Shown: piece after piece, positions 24,758-33,197 of the stretch
How positions within the stretch are numbered: position 1 is the stretch's first letter
Layout of the letters: each line of letters begins with the position of its first letter
Assembly: GCA_031082145.1 (NCBI GenBank)
Contig: JAVHLP010000005.1
Span: forward strand, 98,676-162,675
Length of the DNA: 64,000 nucleotides
Origin: a bacterium
Lineage (GTDB): Bacteria; Bacillota; Sulfobacillia; UBA995
Direction of reading: 5' to 3'
Program-made: the position numbers and the translations under genes
The notes under the pieces: model-generated
Databases searched by the model: none
Told to the model about the DNA's origin: nothing
Seen by the model: only the letters and a program-made list of their open reading frames with translations

Positions 24758-25689
24758 ACCGAACCAAGATCGACTACGTGACCCACACTTGGAATCCGAT
24801 CACGGGATGCCTGCACGGCTGCCCATACTGCTACGCGCGTCGGCAGGCAGAGCGCGGGCTGGGGGCATACGGGCGGCTCCCCAAGGGCGAGCGGTTCAAG
24901 CCCCGGTTCTGGCCGGGGCGGCTGGCAGAGCCACTGAATGCGGTGAAGCCTCGTCGGGTGCTGGTCTGCTCGATGGGCGATCTCTTCGGCCTGGGCGTCT
25001 CTGACAACTGGCGCGACGAGGTGCTCGGTGTCATGGGCGCGTGTGCTGGGCGCGGCTTCGGCCACACGTTTCTAGTGCTGACCAAGCGGCCCGAAGAGGC
25101 GCGGCGGTACATGACGCAGGACGACACCGGCTCTAACGTGCGGGTGAAGATGCAGGAGAACGGTTGGGAGTCCCGGGAGGACCTACTGAACATCGCTCCG
25201 CCCGGATCTGTGCTACCGGATGACCCGGTCTGGCCCCTCCCCAACGTCTGGCTCGGCACGAGCTGCGAGGACCAGGCCGCAGCTGGGGAGCGCATCCCCC
25301 TGCTCCTGGAGACCCCCGCCGCCATACGCTGGGTCAGCCTGGAGCCGCTGCTGGGACCGGTGGACCTGGGCGAATGGCTCTACCCCTGGCATACGGAAAG
25401 CGCGCATGCAGAGGACTGTGACGGGACCTGCCGGAACTGCCCCGTCCCCGTCCAAGTGCAGGACGACCTCATGCTGAACTGGGTCGTGGTGGGCGCGCAG
25501 ACCGGACCCGGAGCTGTCACGCCGGAGGAAGTGTGGGTCCGGGACATCATCCGGCAGTGCCGGGAAGCCGGGGTGCCGGTGTTCTGCAAGGCGAACCTCG
25601 GGTTCCCGGATCTGCCGCGTCAGTACCCGCAGGGGGTGGAACTGCAAACCGACTTGAACCCGTACGAGGGGCATGCCCGGGAGGGGTAG
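24754..25689 (+). CDS. DUF5131 (phage Gp37/Gp68-like) radical-SAM-type protein
   Basis: 311 residues. It opens with THTWNPITGCLHGCPYCYAR, whose Cx3CxxC arrangement fits a 4Fe-4S/AdoMet site. Then LVCSMGDLFGLGV, FLVLTKRPEEARRY, NVWLGTSCEDQAAAGERIPL, WVSLEPLLGPVDL and GVPVFCKANLG follow, as in the Gp37/Gp68 family found in many phages. The reaction is unknown; an RNA or nucleotide modification is plausible. Overlaps the DUF3850 gene by ATGA. Confidence 0.85.
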   Translation: MNRTKIDYVTHTWNPITGCLHGCPYCYARRQAERGLGAYGRLPKGERFKPRFWPGRLAEPLNAVKPRRVLVCSMGDLFGLGVSDNWRDEVLGVMGACAGRGFGHTFLVLTKRPEEARRYMTQDDTGSNVRVKMQENGWESREDLLNIAPPGSVLPDDPVWPLPNVWLGTSCEDQAAAGERIPLLLETPAAIRWVSLEPLLGPVDLGEWLYPWHTESAHAEDCDGTCRNCPVPVQVQDDLMLNWVVVGAQTGPGAVTPEEVWVRDIIRQCREAGVPVFCKANLGFPDLPRQYPQGVELQTDLNPYEGHAREG

Positions 25690-25691
25690 GG

Positions 25692-26570
25692 ATGTCCGCT
25701 GAGGACGCCGGCAGGAAGTATGTGTTCACCATCCCTGGCCGGCCGGTGCCCGCGGGGGACGTAACGCGGGCAGATAGCGGCAGCGATTTGGAGCGCGCAT
25801 GGGCCATAAAGAATGCGCTTATGAGAGACTCGGACTGGTTTCGGTTCTTGGTGCTGGAGGGCGAGCCACAGTCGAAAGCAAGGCCGCGTTTCGGGCGCGG
25901 GCGGGCATATGCATCCAGCAAGCAGCGAGCCGCAGAACAAGAACTGGGCTACCGACTGAAACGCGTCTTCAACGAGCCATTCTTGAAGAACCTCGCTGTT
26001 GGCTGTGTGTTCTTTCGGTCAAACCGCCAGCGCATTGATACGGACAATCTCATGAAGCACGTGTTGGACAGCGCCAGAGGGGTGATATACGAGGATGACA
26101 GCCAGGTAACAGCGCACATGGGCATCTTGGAACACGACCCCGAGCGGCCCAGGACCCTGCTTGTTGTCGGCGAGCATAAGACGACGATGGACCGCAATCT
26201 CTCGACAGCGGCCTTGTGCGAGATGTGTGGTCAAGCCTTCAAGGTCAAGGCCCCTTTTTGGCGGACAAGGATGCGATTCTGCTCTCAGAACTGTCTCACG
26301 AAATGGCGCGGCCATGTAAGGCAGGGCGAGGGCAATTGCCTGGCTTGCGGGAAAAGCTTCAGGCGTCAGCGAGCTGGGCATAAGTACTGCTCCAATGAGT
26401 GTCGGCATGAAGGCACACGGAGGGTGAACAATCGCGCGCCGACTGTCTGCCGTGAATGCGGATCTCCCGTGAGCCGCCCGGAGTACCGGCGCTGTCGGTC
26501 TTGTTGGAGGAAGTCACTGCGCAGGCAACGTGACGGCCAGACTAAGCAGGAGGTAGCCGAGGGTGCGTGA
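25692..26570 (+). CDS. RusA-family Holliday junction resolvase with extra zinc knuckles
   Basis: 292 residues. The RusA domain (about 50-165) shows EGEPQSKARPRFGRGRAYAS, then RQRIDTDNLMKHVLDSARGV and IYEDDSQVTA, including the acidic D-x-D-N metal site. The C-terminal 115 residues hold several Cx2C/CxxxC knuckles (CEMCGQAFKV, FCSQNC, CLACGKSF, YCSNEC, CRECGSPV), an unusual extension to RusA. Resolves branched DNA before packaging. Lower GC than its neighbours suggests recent acquisition. Confidence 0.85.
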   Translation: MSAEDAGRKYVFTIPGRPVPAGDVTRADSGSDLERAWAIKNALMRDSDWFRFLVLEGEPQSKARPRFGRGRAYASSKQRAAEQELGYRLKRVFNEPFLKNLAVGCVFFRSNRQRIDTDNLMKHVLDSARGVIYEDDSQVTAHMGILEHDPERPRTLLVVGEHKTTMDRNLSTAALCEMCGQAFKVKAPFWRTRMRFCSQNCLTKWRGHVRQGEGNCLACGKSFRRQRAGHKYCSNECRHEGTRRVNNRAPTVCRECGSPVSRPEYRRCRSCWRKSLRRQRDGQTKQEVAEGA

Positions 26571-26763
26571 CCCGCGGTCAAGCAGGGAGTCCCTGGAAGG
26601 CCGTCGAACTGGCCAGCAGGGGGCCGAACTGAGCAAAGAAGCCGCCCTCCGAAAGGTCGCAAGGGCCCTGGACGAGGTCCAGTACGGTGAGATCATCATC
26701 AAGATGCAGGCCGGTAAGCCCGTGTGGGTGGACAAGTACGAGCGGGAGCGTGTTGGTAGCTAG
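26563..26763 (+). CDS. DUF2292 (YezD-like) small protein
   Basis: 66 residues from GTG 26563, overlapping the resolvase end. The second half, LRKVARALDEVQYGEIIIKM then QAGKPVWVDKYERERVG, follows the DUF2292 pattern. These small proteins are found in many Bacillota; role unknown. Confidence 0.65.
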   Translation: MRDPRSSRESLEGRRTGQQGAELSKEAALRKVARALDEVQYGEIIIKMQAGKPVWVDKYERERVGS

Positions 26764-26793
26764 GGATTAGGCGGGCAAGGGCCGACGTAAAGA

Positions 26794-26832
26794 GACGAGG
26801 CCGACTCCGCAGGGGGTCGGCTTTCGCGTTGC
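26794..26832 (+). terminator. Hairpin with conserved TTTCGCGTTGC tail (copy 1)
   Basis: GACGAG precedes a 9-bp stem (26800-26808 with 26813-26821) and TTTCGCGTTGC follows. The same layout recurs at 27609-27651. Terminator-like, but the tail is conserved rather than a plain T-run and runs directly into the next ATG. Confidence 0.5.
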
Positions 26833-27042
26833 ATGGAGGTGGCCGAGGTGGCCGGGGGAGCGACCGAGATAGGAACCGTCTTCGAGCGTCTGGCATGGAC
26901 GCAACCGGAGGCCCTTCTGCGCTTGGCGGCGAGGGGGCTCCTGGTCGTCGAGGACCACCTGCCGGCGGGGGTGGCCACGCTCATGCGCCATGCAGCCTGG
27001 CGACGGGTCAGGCGGCGGCTCAGGCAGGTGCGTGTCGCATGA
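26833..27042 (+). CDS. Small hypothetical phage protein
   Basis: 69 residues (VAEVAGGATEIGTVFERLAW, LLRLAARGLLVVEDHLPAGV). Starts immediately after the first conserved hairpin and overlaps the activator gene by four bases. No clear ribosome site upstream. No family. Confidence 0.45.
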   Translation: MEVAEVAGGATEIGTVFERLAWTQPEALLRLAARGLLVVEDHLPAGVATLMRHAAWRRVRRRLRQVRVA

Positions 27043-27473
27043 TGCTAGACCCGACGCTCGTCGCCGGCATCGAGTACGACCTCCGGCACTACCGCCGGTG
27101 GCAGGCCCGCCTGGCCGAGCTCGCGGCGGAACTGGCTGACGTGTCGGAGCGTCGTGGCGATGTCGTCATCCTCGGCGTCCGCGTCCAGCAAGGACACAGC
27201 GACCCAACCTGTGCCACCGCACAGGCCCGGGAGAGGCTTTGGCGGGAGCGTCGCCGGCTCCAGCGGCGGGTTCGGCGTATCGACCACTTCCTGAAGGCGG
27301 TCTCTTCCCATCACCGGCGCCTGGTGGAGCTCTGGTACTTCGATGGTCGGCCGAGCCATGTGGTTGCCAGGCGGCTGCACGTAGCCCGGAGCACTGCCTA
27401 CCGGATGAGGCAGGAGGCGCTCGCAACATATGCGCAGGTAGCGGGGCTGGTGCCTCAGCGCAATGCGGGGTGA
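27039..27473 (+). CDS. Late gene activator-like protein (ArpU/RinA type)
   Basis: 144 residues from ATG 27039. Helical, with a C-terminal sigma-region-4-like HTH: HFLKAVSSHHRRLVELWYFD, then GRPSHVVARRLHVARSTAYR and MRQEAL. Phages of Bacillota place such regulators just before the terminase genes to switch on late transcription. Here a promoter-like region with tandem repeats follows 70 bp downstream. DNA binding is inferred from the HTH only. Confidence 0.75.
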   Translation: MMLDPTLVAGIEYDLRHYRRWQARLAELAAELADVSERRGDVVILGVRVQQGHSDPTCATAQARERLWRERRRLQRRVRRIDHFLKAVSSHHRRLVELWYFDGRPSHVVARRLHVARSTAYRMRQEALATYAQVAGLVPQRNAG

Positions 27474-27541
27474 TTTTGAGGGGGTCGCAGACAATTCGAA
27501 AGGGGGTGGTAGCTGGGCGAGAGACACGCAAGTTGGGACGA

Positions 27542-27588
27542 TTTTCGGACACTTTTCGGACACCTGGGCAGGATTGCCGTGGTAGCAT
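27542..27588 (+). promoter_or_regulatory. Candidate activator-dependent late promoter
   Basis: Two perfect tandem copies of TTTTCGGACAC (27542-27552, 27553-27563) end 19 bases before TAGCAT (27583-27588), a -10-like box with no good -35. The second repeat occupies the -35 position, as expected where an activator replaces it. Confidence 0.5.
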
Positions 27589-27608
27589 GGTAGGGGGCAG
27601 GGTCTGCC

Positions 27609-27651
27609 GACGAAGAGCCGCCGGTGAGAGAGGCCGGCGGTTTCGTGTTGC
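27609..27651 (+). terminator. Hairpin with conserved TTTCGTGTTGC tail (copy 2)
   Basis: GACGAAGA, then a 7-bp stem (27618-27624 with 27634-27640), then TTTCGTGTTGC, 10 of 11 bases as in the first copy. It lies in the leader of the late transcript between the candidate promoter and the first late gene. Confidence 0.5.
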
Positions 27652-27698
27652 TTGCCGGTGCTACTGCTCTCGAGTCTACGGAGAGGGAGGCGGACGAC

Positions 27699-28010
27699 AT
27701 GTTGATCAGGGCATCCGAGGCCACGGAAGTCAGCATCGCTGGCCTGCCTCACCGTGTGGAACGGGTACCGGACCTGGTTCGGGATCGGGATGCGCTCGGC
27801 GAGTTCTGCTTGGTCAAGGGACTCATCCGGCTGGACGAAGGGCTGACGGTGGACTTGGGGGAGGCGGCCTTCGTCCACGAGGTCACGGAGGCCTTGAACG
27901 TCTACCTGGGCTTGGGGCTGAACCACCGGCAGATCGTGGCCCTCAGCAAGGGGTGGCACCAGGTGCTCAGGGATAACGGGCTGATCTTCGGGGCTGGTAG
28001 GGGTGGGTAA
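27699..28010 (+). CDS. Phage protein related to small zinc metallopeptidases, metal site degenerate
   Basis: 103 residues from ATG 27699 (GGGAGGCGG upstream). The pattern GEAAFVHEVTEALNVYLGLG, then LNHRQIVALSKGWHQVLRDN is that of small phage peptidase-like proteins encoded next to terminase genes, which usually have HExxH. Here it reads HEVTE, so the second histidine is missing. Probably non-catalytic or with altered metal binding. Overlaps the terminase small subunit gene by 8 bp. Confidence 0.6.
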   Translation: MLIRASEATEVSIAGLPHRVERVPDLVRDRDALGEFCLVKGLIRLDEGLTVDLGEAAFVHEVTEALNVYLGLGLNHRQIVALSKGWHQVLRDNGLIFGAGRGG

Positions 28011-28602
28011 GGGCAAGAACGAGCGACTCACCCCCAAGCAGCAGGCATTCGTGCAGGAGTACCTGGTTGACCTGAACGCGACGCAGGCCTGCATCCGAGC
28101 GGGATACAGTCAGAGGAATGCCGACAAGATCGGCTCGCAGTTGCTAGGTAATCCTAGGGTCGCCGCAGGTATTCAGCAGGCCCTCAAGCGGCGTGAACGC
28201 CGGACTGAGGTCACCGCCGACCGCGTGCTCAAGGAGCTCGCCCGCCTGGCCATGTCGGACATGCGGCAGCTCATGTCCTGGGGCCCGGAAGGCGTGAGTC
28301 TCCGGGAGTCCAGCGAGCTGAGCGATGACGCCGCGGCGGCCGTGGCCGAGGTTGCCGAGGTCAAGACCCTGCACGGCGGCAGCCTCAAGCTCAAGCTGCA
28401 CTCCAAGGAGAGGGCTCTGGAGCTCCTGGCTCGCCACCTGGGCCTGATAGTCGACCGTCGCGAGCTTACTGGCCCCGGCGGCGGCCCCATCCTCGTCAAG
28501 ACCTGGGCCGACCTGGCGGTGATGGCAGATGACGATGCTGCAGCCGGCCCTGAGCCCCACGCCGGAACAGGCGAAGGCGATCCTGGAACGGGCCCGGCGT
28601 GA
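28003..28602 (+). CDS. terS: Terminase small subunit
   Basis: 199 residues. The N-terminal HTH LTPKQQAFVQEYLVDLNATQ then ACIRAGYSQRNADKIGSQLL is diagnostic of the terminase_2 small-subunit family, which recognises the packaging site. A helical oligomerisation part follows (KERALELLARHLGLI). GTG 28003. Overlaps the large subunit by 74 bp. Confidence 0.93.
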   Translation: MGKGKNERLTPKQQAFVQEYLVDLNATQACIRAGYSQRNADKIGSQLLGNPRVAAGIQQALKRRERRTEVTADRVLKELARLAMSDMRQLMSWGPEGVSLRESSELSDDAAAAVAEVAEVKTLHGGSLKLKLHSKERALELLARHLGLIVDRRELTGPGGGPILVKTWADLAVMADDDAAAGPEPHAGTGEGDPGTGPA

Positions 28603-29968
28603 TCCCGCTTGGTGGGTGCGAGAGGTCCTCGGCGTTCGCCTCTGGTCGAGACAGGTGGAGATCCTCGAGGCCGTCCGGGACCACGACGAGGCGGCGGTCG
28701 CGAGCTGCCACGGCGCTGGCAAGAGCTTCGTGGCGGCCGATGTAGTTCTGTGGTTTCTGTGCGCCCACCGGCCAGCCATCGTCATCACCACCGCGCCGAC
28801 CGACCGCCAGGTCAAGGGCATCTTGTGGAAGGAGATCCGACTTGCGCATCAGCGGGCGACCTACCCACTGGGCGGGAGACCGCTGACCCAGGAACTCCGG
28901 TTCGCGGATGACTGGTGGGCCTGGGGGTTCACGGCTCCCGACTACGACCCCAACCGGTTCCAGGGCTACCACGAGGCGCACGTCCTGGTGGTGGTGGACG
29001 AGGCCGCCGGCGTCTCGGAAGAGATCTACGAGGCGATCGACGGCATCCTGTCCGGCGAGCACTGCCGGCTCCTCATGATCGGCAACGCGACCGACCCGAC
29101 GGGCCGGTTCGGCCGGAGCTGGCGGACGCCGGGCGTCAAGACGATCCGGATCAGCGCCTACGACACCCCGAACTTCACGACCTACGGAATCACCGAGGCG
29201 GACATCGCGGCAGGGACCTGGGAGCAGAAGATCACCGGTCCCCTCCCGTACCCGAAGCTCGTCACCCCGGCCTGGGTGGCCAAGCGCTACCGGCGGTGGG
29301 GCCCGACCTCGCCGATGTACCTGGCGCGGGTCCTGGGCCAGTTCCCCGAGGCCGGCGCGAACACGCTCATCCCGCTCTCGTGGGTGGAGGCCGCTCAGCG
29401 CCGCCAGCTGGAGCCCGGCAACCCCAACGTCTTGGGGGTGGACGTGGCGCGGTACGGCGATGCCGAGACGGTGATCTGCCATCGCCGGGGCCCGGTGTTC
29501 CGGATCTACCTGGTGGCCACGCGCGAGAACACGGTTCAGACCTCCGGGCGGGTGGCGGTGGCGCTGCGGGAGACCGGAGCGGCTCAGGCTCAGGTTGACG
29601 AGGTAGGGGTCGGGGCCGGAGTGGTTGATAATCTTGAGGCTGCCCGAAAGCCCGTGATGGGGCTCAATGCCGGTGCTGCACCGCGAGACCGAGAGAGATT
29701 CGCGAATGCCCGGGCGGAATGGTACTGGGGCCTCCGCGAACGGTTCGAGACTGGCGATATCGACCTCGACCCGGCGGACGAGGAGCTGGCCGCCCAGCTG
29801 TCCAGCCTCCGCTACCGATACACCGCCCGCGGACAGATCGAGATCGAGAGCAAAGACGAGATGAAGAAGCGCGGCCTGGCGAGCCCCGACCGGGCCGACG
29901 CCGTGATGTTAGCCTCAGCTGAACAGCCGGTCAGGAAAGGCGCCGTCCCCAAACACCCCGCTTGGTAA
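28529..29968 (+). CDS. terL: Terminase large subunit
   Basis: 479 residues. The packaging ATPase has Walker A SCHGAGKS and Walker B VLVVVDEAAG. The C-terminal RNase H-like nuclease has NVLGVDVARYGDAETVICHR, DEVGVGAGVVDNL and RADAVMLA. Cuts concatemers and pumps DNA into the prohead through the portal encoded next. The start at ATG 28529 gives overlap with terS; ATG 28535 is an alternative. Confidence 0.95.
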   Translation: MTMLQPALSPTPEQAKAILERARRDPAWWVREVLGVRLWSRQVEILEAVRDHDEAAVASCHGAGKSFVAADVVLWFLCAHRPAIVITTAPTDRQVKGILWKEIRLAHQRATYPLGGRPLTQELRFADDWWAWGFTAPDYDPNRFQGYHEAHVLVVVDEAAGVSEEIYEAIDGILSGEHCRLLMIGNATDPTGRFGRSWRTPGVKTIRISAYDTPNFTTYGITEADIAAGTWEQKITGPLPYPKLVTPAWVAKRYRRWGPTSPMYLARVLGQFPEAGANTLIPLSWVEAAQRRQLEPGNPNVLGVDVARYGDAETVICHRRGPVFRIYLVATRENTVQTSGRVAVALRETGAAQAQVDEVGVGAGVVDNLEAARKPVMGLNAGAAPRDRERFANARAEWYWGLRERFETGDIDLDPADEELAAQLSSLRYRYTARGQIEIESKDEMKKRGLASPDRADAVMLASAEQPVRKGAVPKHPAW

Positions 29969-29980
29969 GGAGGTGCGTCC

Positions 29981-31486
29981 GTGCCCGAGCCTGAGACCTA
30001 CCCGATGCCGCCCTGGCTGGCCCCCGGTCAGCCCTGGCCGCCCAAGGACCACGCGGAGCGCCTCCGGGAGATTCGCGACTGGAGGGACCTGTTCAGCGGC
30101 GAACACAGCCGCGTCTACCAGGAGCACTACAAGCGGCTCCAGGATGTCCGGGAGAGCGAGACGCGCGAGCCGGTGACCTTGCTGGACTTCCTCGCCCGGC
30201 TGGCCGCGGCCAGGGGGACCTACGAGCAGGAGATCAACCTGCCGCAGGCCCTGAGTCTGCTCTGGGCCGACCTGCTGGCCGGCCAGCCTCCGAAGTTCCG
30301 GGCGGGAGCTACGGTGGACGGGCCCGACCCGGGCGACGAGGAGAGCAATGCCATCGAGCGCCTGACGCGAGACCTCGTCGGCGAGATCCACGAGGCGGTC
30401 ATCGAGCAGAGCCTGGCCGGCGACGGCGTGCTGGTGGTCACCTGGCGAGACGGCCGGGGGGCCCGGGTGGTCGCGTACCCGGCCGACCAGTGGATTCCGT
30501 GGTCGGCGACCGGTGATCCCAACGAACCCACGGCGCACGTCCTGTTCCGGGAGACCTCGGCCGGCGGCCGGACTATGATCGCCGTCGAGGTGCACTTCCG
30601 GGGCCTGGTGCGGTACCGTCGCTTCGAGGTCGGCGGTGGCCAGCTGGTCCGGGAGCTTGAGCCCGAGTTGCCGGCCGGCGTTCAGCCGGATCAGCAGTTG
30701 CAGGGCCTCACCGAGTTCCTGGTCCAGCCGTTCCCGAACATCGCCAGCGCCAAGGGGTCCACCGGTCTCAGCGACTACCGTGCCATCGACACCCTGGTCT
30801 CCGAAATGGACGTGCGGGCCTCGCAGTGGGGGCGGCTGTTTGATCGGTACACCGCGCCCACGATGTACGGGCCGGACTCCGTCCTCGAGCGTGACCCTGC
30901 GACTGGTCAGTGGGTGTACAAGACCGCGCCTGATGGTCGCTACATCCCGGTCGGGCCAGACGACAAGGCACCGGGGTACCTGACATGGGACGCCCAGTTG
31001 GAGTCTCAGCTCCAAGTCTGGGACCGGCTGCTCGACATCTGGTACACCGTGACGGGCACCACGCCGGCGGCGTTCTCGCTCTTCAGGGAGGGCGGGGCCC
31101 CGTCGGGCACGGCGCTCCGGCTACGCCTGGCCCGGCCGCTGCAGGTGGCCGGCCGCAAGCGTGAGAGGCTGGAGCCGGCTCTCCGCCGGGCGCTGCTGGC
31201 CGCGCAGCAACTCGACGTGACCCTGGGTAGCCAGAAGTACCGCCCGACATGGCCGGTCGTCGACTGGCCGGACGGGCTGCCGCATGACCCGCAGCAGGCG
31301 GCTCAGACGGAGGCGACCCGGAAGCAGGCCGGCCTGACCACCACGCAGCGCGCGCTGATGAGGCTCGATGGGTTGAGCGAGGCCGAGGCTGAGCAGGAGG
31401 CTAAGGCGATCGCGGCAGAGGGTGCGGGATCCACTGCGCCGCCTACGGAGCGCCCGTCGGTGACCCTGCCGGCGGCTGAGATCTGA
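29981..31486 (+). CDS. Portal protein (SPP1 gp6-like)
   Basis: 501 residues from GTG 29981. Dodecameric head vertex channel. Order of segments typical of SPP1-type portals: RDLFSGEHSRVYQEHYKRLQ, EIHEAVIEQSLAGDGVLVVT, GLSDYRAIDTLVSEMDVRAS, GTTPAAFSLFREGGAPSGTA, then a helical crown. Shares one base with the following minor head gene. Confidence 0.92.
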   Translation: MPEPETYPMPPWLAPGQPWPPKDHAERLREIRDWRDLFSGEHSRVYQEHYKRLQDVRESETREPVTLLDFLARLAAARGTYEQEINLPQALSLLWADLLAGQPPKFRAGATVDGPDPGDEESNAIERLTRDLVGEIHEAVIEQSLAGDGVLVVTWRDGRGARVVAYPADQWIPWSATGDPNEPTAHVLFRETSAGGRTMIAVEVHFRGLVRYRRFEVGGGQLVRELEPELPAGVQPDQQLQGLTEFLVQPFPNIASAKGSTGLSDYRAIDTLVSEMDVRASQWGRLFDRYTAPTMYGPDSVLERDPATGQWVYKTAPDGRYIPVGPDDKAPGYLTWDAQLESQLQVWDRLLDIWYTVTGTTPAAFSLFREGGAPSGTALRLRLARPLQVAGRKRERLEPALRRALLAAQQLDVTLGSQKYRPTWPVVDWPDGLPHDPQQAAQTEATRKQAGLTTTQRALMRLDGLSEAEAEQEAKAIAAEGAGSTAPPTERPSVTLPAAEI

Positions 31487-33021
31487 TGGCCACGCGGCCA
31501 GAGGACCTGGTACGACTGAGCGAGGCGGAGGCCAAGCGACTCACTCAGCTCTACATGGAGGCCGAGCTTGAAATCCTGCGGCAGGTGGACCGGGCGATGG
31601 GCCGCGGCAACGACCTCCGCTACCTGCGCGGGATGCTCGACAACGTCCAGGCTATCCTCGAAGACCTCATAGATGGTAACCGTCAGTGGTGCGAGCAGGC
31701 GATACCGCGGGTGTACGTCGCCGGCGCCGAGTTCGCCGACGGCCTGTCAGGCAAGGCGAGCGCAGGATTCGGGGCCATCCATCAGCAGGCCGTCAAAGTC
31801 CTGGCCGACAACGCCTTCGACCGACTGGACAACGTGCGCCAGGTGATCGGCCGGCGAGTGGAGGACGTGTACCGCCAGTACGCACTGGAGGCCACCAGGC
31901 AGTCGATCATCGGCTACAAGTCATGGCAGCAGGTCAGCCGTGAGTTCCGCGACAACCTGCGGGCGGAGGGCATCACCGGGTTCCGGGACGCCGCCGGCCG
32001 CGAGTGGAACATGAAGACCTATGCTGACATGGTGGCCAGGACCACGACCATGGAGGCGCACCTGACTGGCACCGCCAACCGGCTGCTGGAACACGGCCAT
32101 GACCTCGTTAGGATCAGTCAGCACGCCGGCGCGTGCGAGAAGTGCCGGCCATGGGAGGGGCGGATCCTCAGCCTGACGGGGAAGACGCCGGGGTACCCGA
32201 CGCTGGAGACGGCGCGCGACGCCGGGCTCTTTCACCCGCGCTGCAGGCACGCCTATGGGCTATACCTCGACCTGGACACCGAGATCGAGCAGTTGGAGCA
32301 GGAGCTGGGCGAGGATCAAGCCGGCAAGGCGAGTCAAGAGGTTCTCAGGACCAAGGTAGAGCCCCTCAACGTCGACCACATTGATACCAGGGCCGGTCCA
32401 ATATGGCTTGACCCGGCACCGCCAGCCCATCATAAGTCGCAAGCACTGGTCGGAGAGGCTCTCGCGCGAGCAGAGCAGCACGCTAGCTTTGAAGGAGTCA
32501 GAATCCTAAACATCCCACGCATAGACCGTAGGAACCCAGGGGTCAATGCCTTCGTATTGCCCGATGAAAAGGCGAACAGCATCTACCTTCTCGCCTCCAA
32601 CGTCAAGCGGTTCGCACAGATGGAGGCGGCAAGCATAGAGTTCGTTCACAGAACTCTGGGGCTTCAGCGGTCGGCTGACGCTACTCGTCGAGCAACGGAT
32701 GTGGTAGAATACACGAAAAGGGTCTTGCTCCATGAACTGGGTCACATCGTCCACAAGCGAGTTGGCCAGGACATACTCCGGACGATCGACCTTTCGTTCA
32801 AGGATTACACGCTGGAGATAATCAAAGTGGGCGTAGCCTACGGAGGGCCACCTGACTGGGTTGATGTTAGGCGCTTGGCTGAATGCATCGCTGAGGACTT
32901 CAGGCTACTGGTCGATCCTAACAGCGTGTACCCGCATGCTCATACGGCAGAATACGATCTGCTGTACCCGGTCGAGGCTCACGCTCGGAGGCAGATGCTG
33001 AAGGTGGCGATGAAGTGGTGA
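31486..33021 (+). CDS. MuF-type minor head protein with C-terminal metallopeptidase domain
   Basis: 511 residues. The first 280 form a phage minor capsid/MuF domain: MKTYADMVARTTTMEAHLTG, then HAGACEKCRPWEG and GLFHPRCRHAY. From about 285 the sequence changes to a lower-GC segment ending in a zincin-like domain: VLLHELGHIVHKRV with H416, E417, H420, and a downstream AECIAEDFRLLVDP where E466 or E470 could be the third ligand, similar in layout to anthrax lethal-factor-like peptidases. MuF proteins with variable C-terminal toxin domains are known from temperate phages; delivery with the virion is inferred. A 59-residue gene overlaps its stop. Confidence 0.85.
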   Translation: MATRPEDLVRLSEAEAKRLTQLYMEAELEILRQVDRAMGRGNDLRYLRGMLDNVQAILEDLIDGNRQWCEQAIPRVYVAGAEFADGLSGKASAGFGAIHQQAVKVLADNAFDRLDNVRQVIGRRVEDVYRQYALEATRQSIIGYKSWQQVSREFRDNLRAEGITGFRDAAGREWNMKTYADMVARTTTMEAHLTGTANRLLEHGHDLVRISQHAGACEKCRPWEGRILSLTGKTPGYPTLETARDAGLFHPRCRHAYGLYLDLDTEIEQLEQELGEDQAGKASQEVLRTKVEPLNVDHIDTRAGPIWLDPAPPAHHKSQALVGEALARAEQHASFEGVRILNIPRIDRRNPGVNAFVLPDEKANSIYLLASNVKRFAQMEAASIEFVHRTLGLQRSADATRRATDVVEYTKRVLLHELGHIVHKRVGQDILRTIDLSFKDYTLEIIKVGVAYGGPPDWVDVRRLAECIAEDFRLLVDPNSVYPHAHTAEYDLLYPVEAHARRQMLKVAMKW

Positions 33022-33197
33022 AAGACAGGTTCCGTGATTACCAGAGCCACAAGCCCAAAGGTATGGCCGTGAGCGAGTGGAAAGCGCTGATGGATAAGCG
33101 CAAGGCTGAGTTTGAGACACGCATCCCGGTCATCTCAGACGAGGAGTTCTCAAAGCTCGTCCGAGCGTCGGACGAGGATGATGGTGTGTTGCGCTAG
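33018..33197 (+). CDS. Tiny protein overlapping MuF-peptidase gene, candidate immunity or accessory
   Basis: 59 residues (KDRFRDYQSHKPKGMAVSEW, KALMDKRKAEFETRIPVISD), highly charged and soluble-looking. GTG 33018 overlaps the MuF stop (GTGA), so translation is coupled. Shares the lower GC of the peptidase segment, which suggests that both arrived together. An immunity role is inference from position only. Confidence 0.6.
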   Translation: MKDRFRDYQSHKPKGMAVSEWKALMDKRKAEFETRIPVISDEEFSKLVRASDEDDGVLR

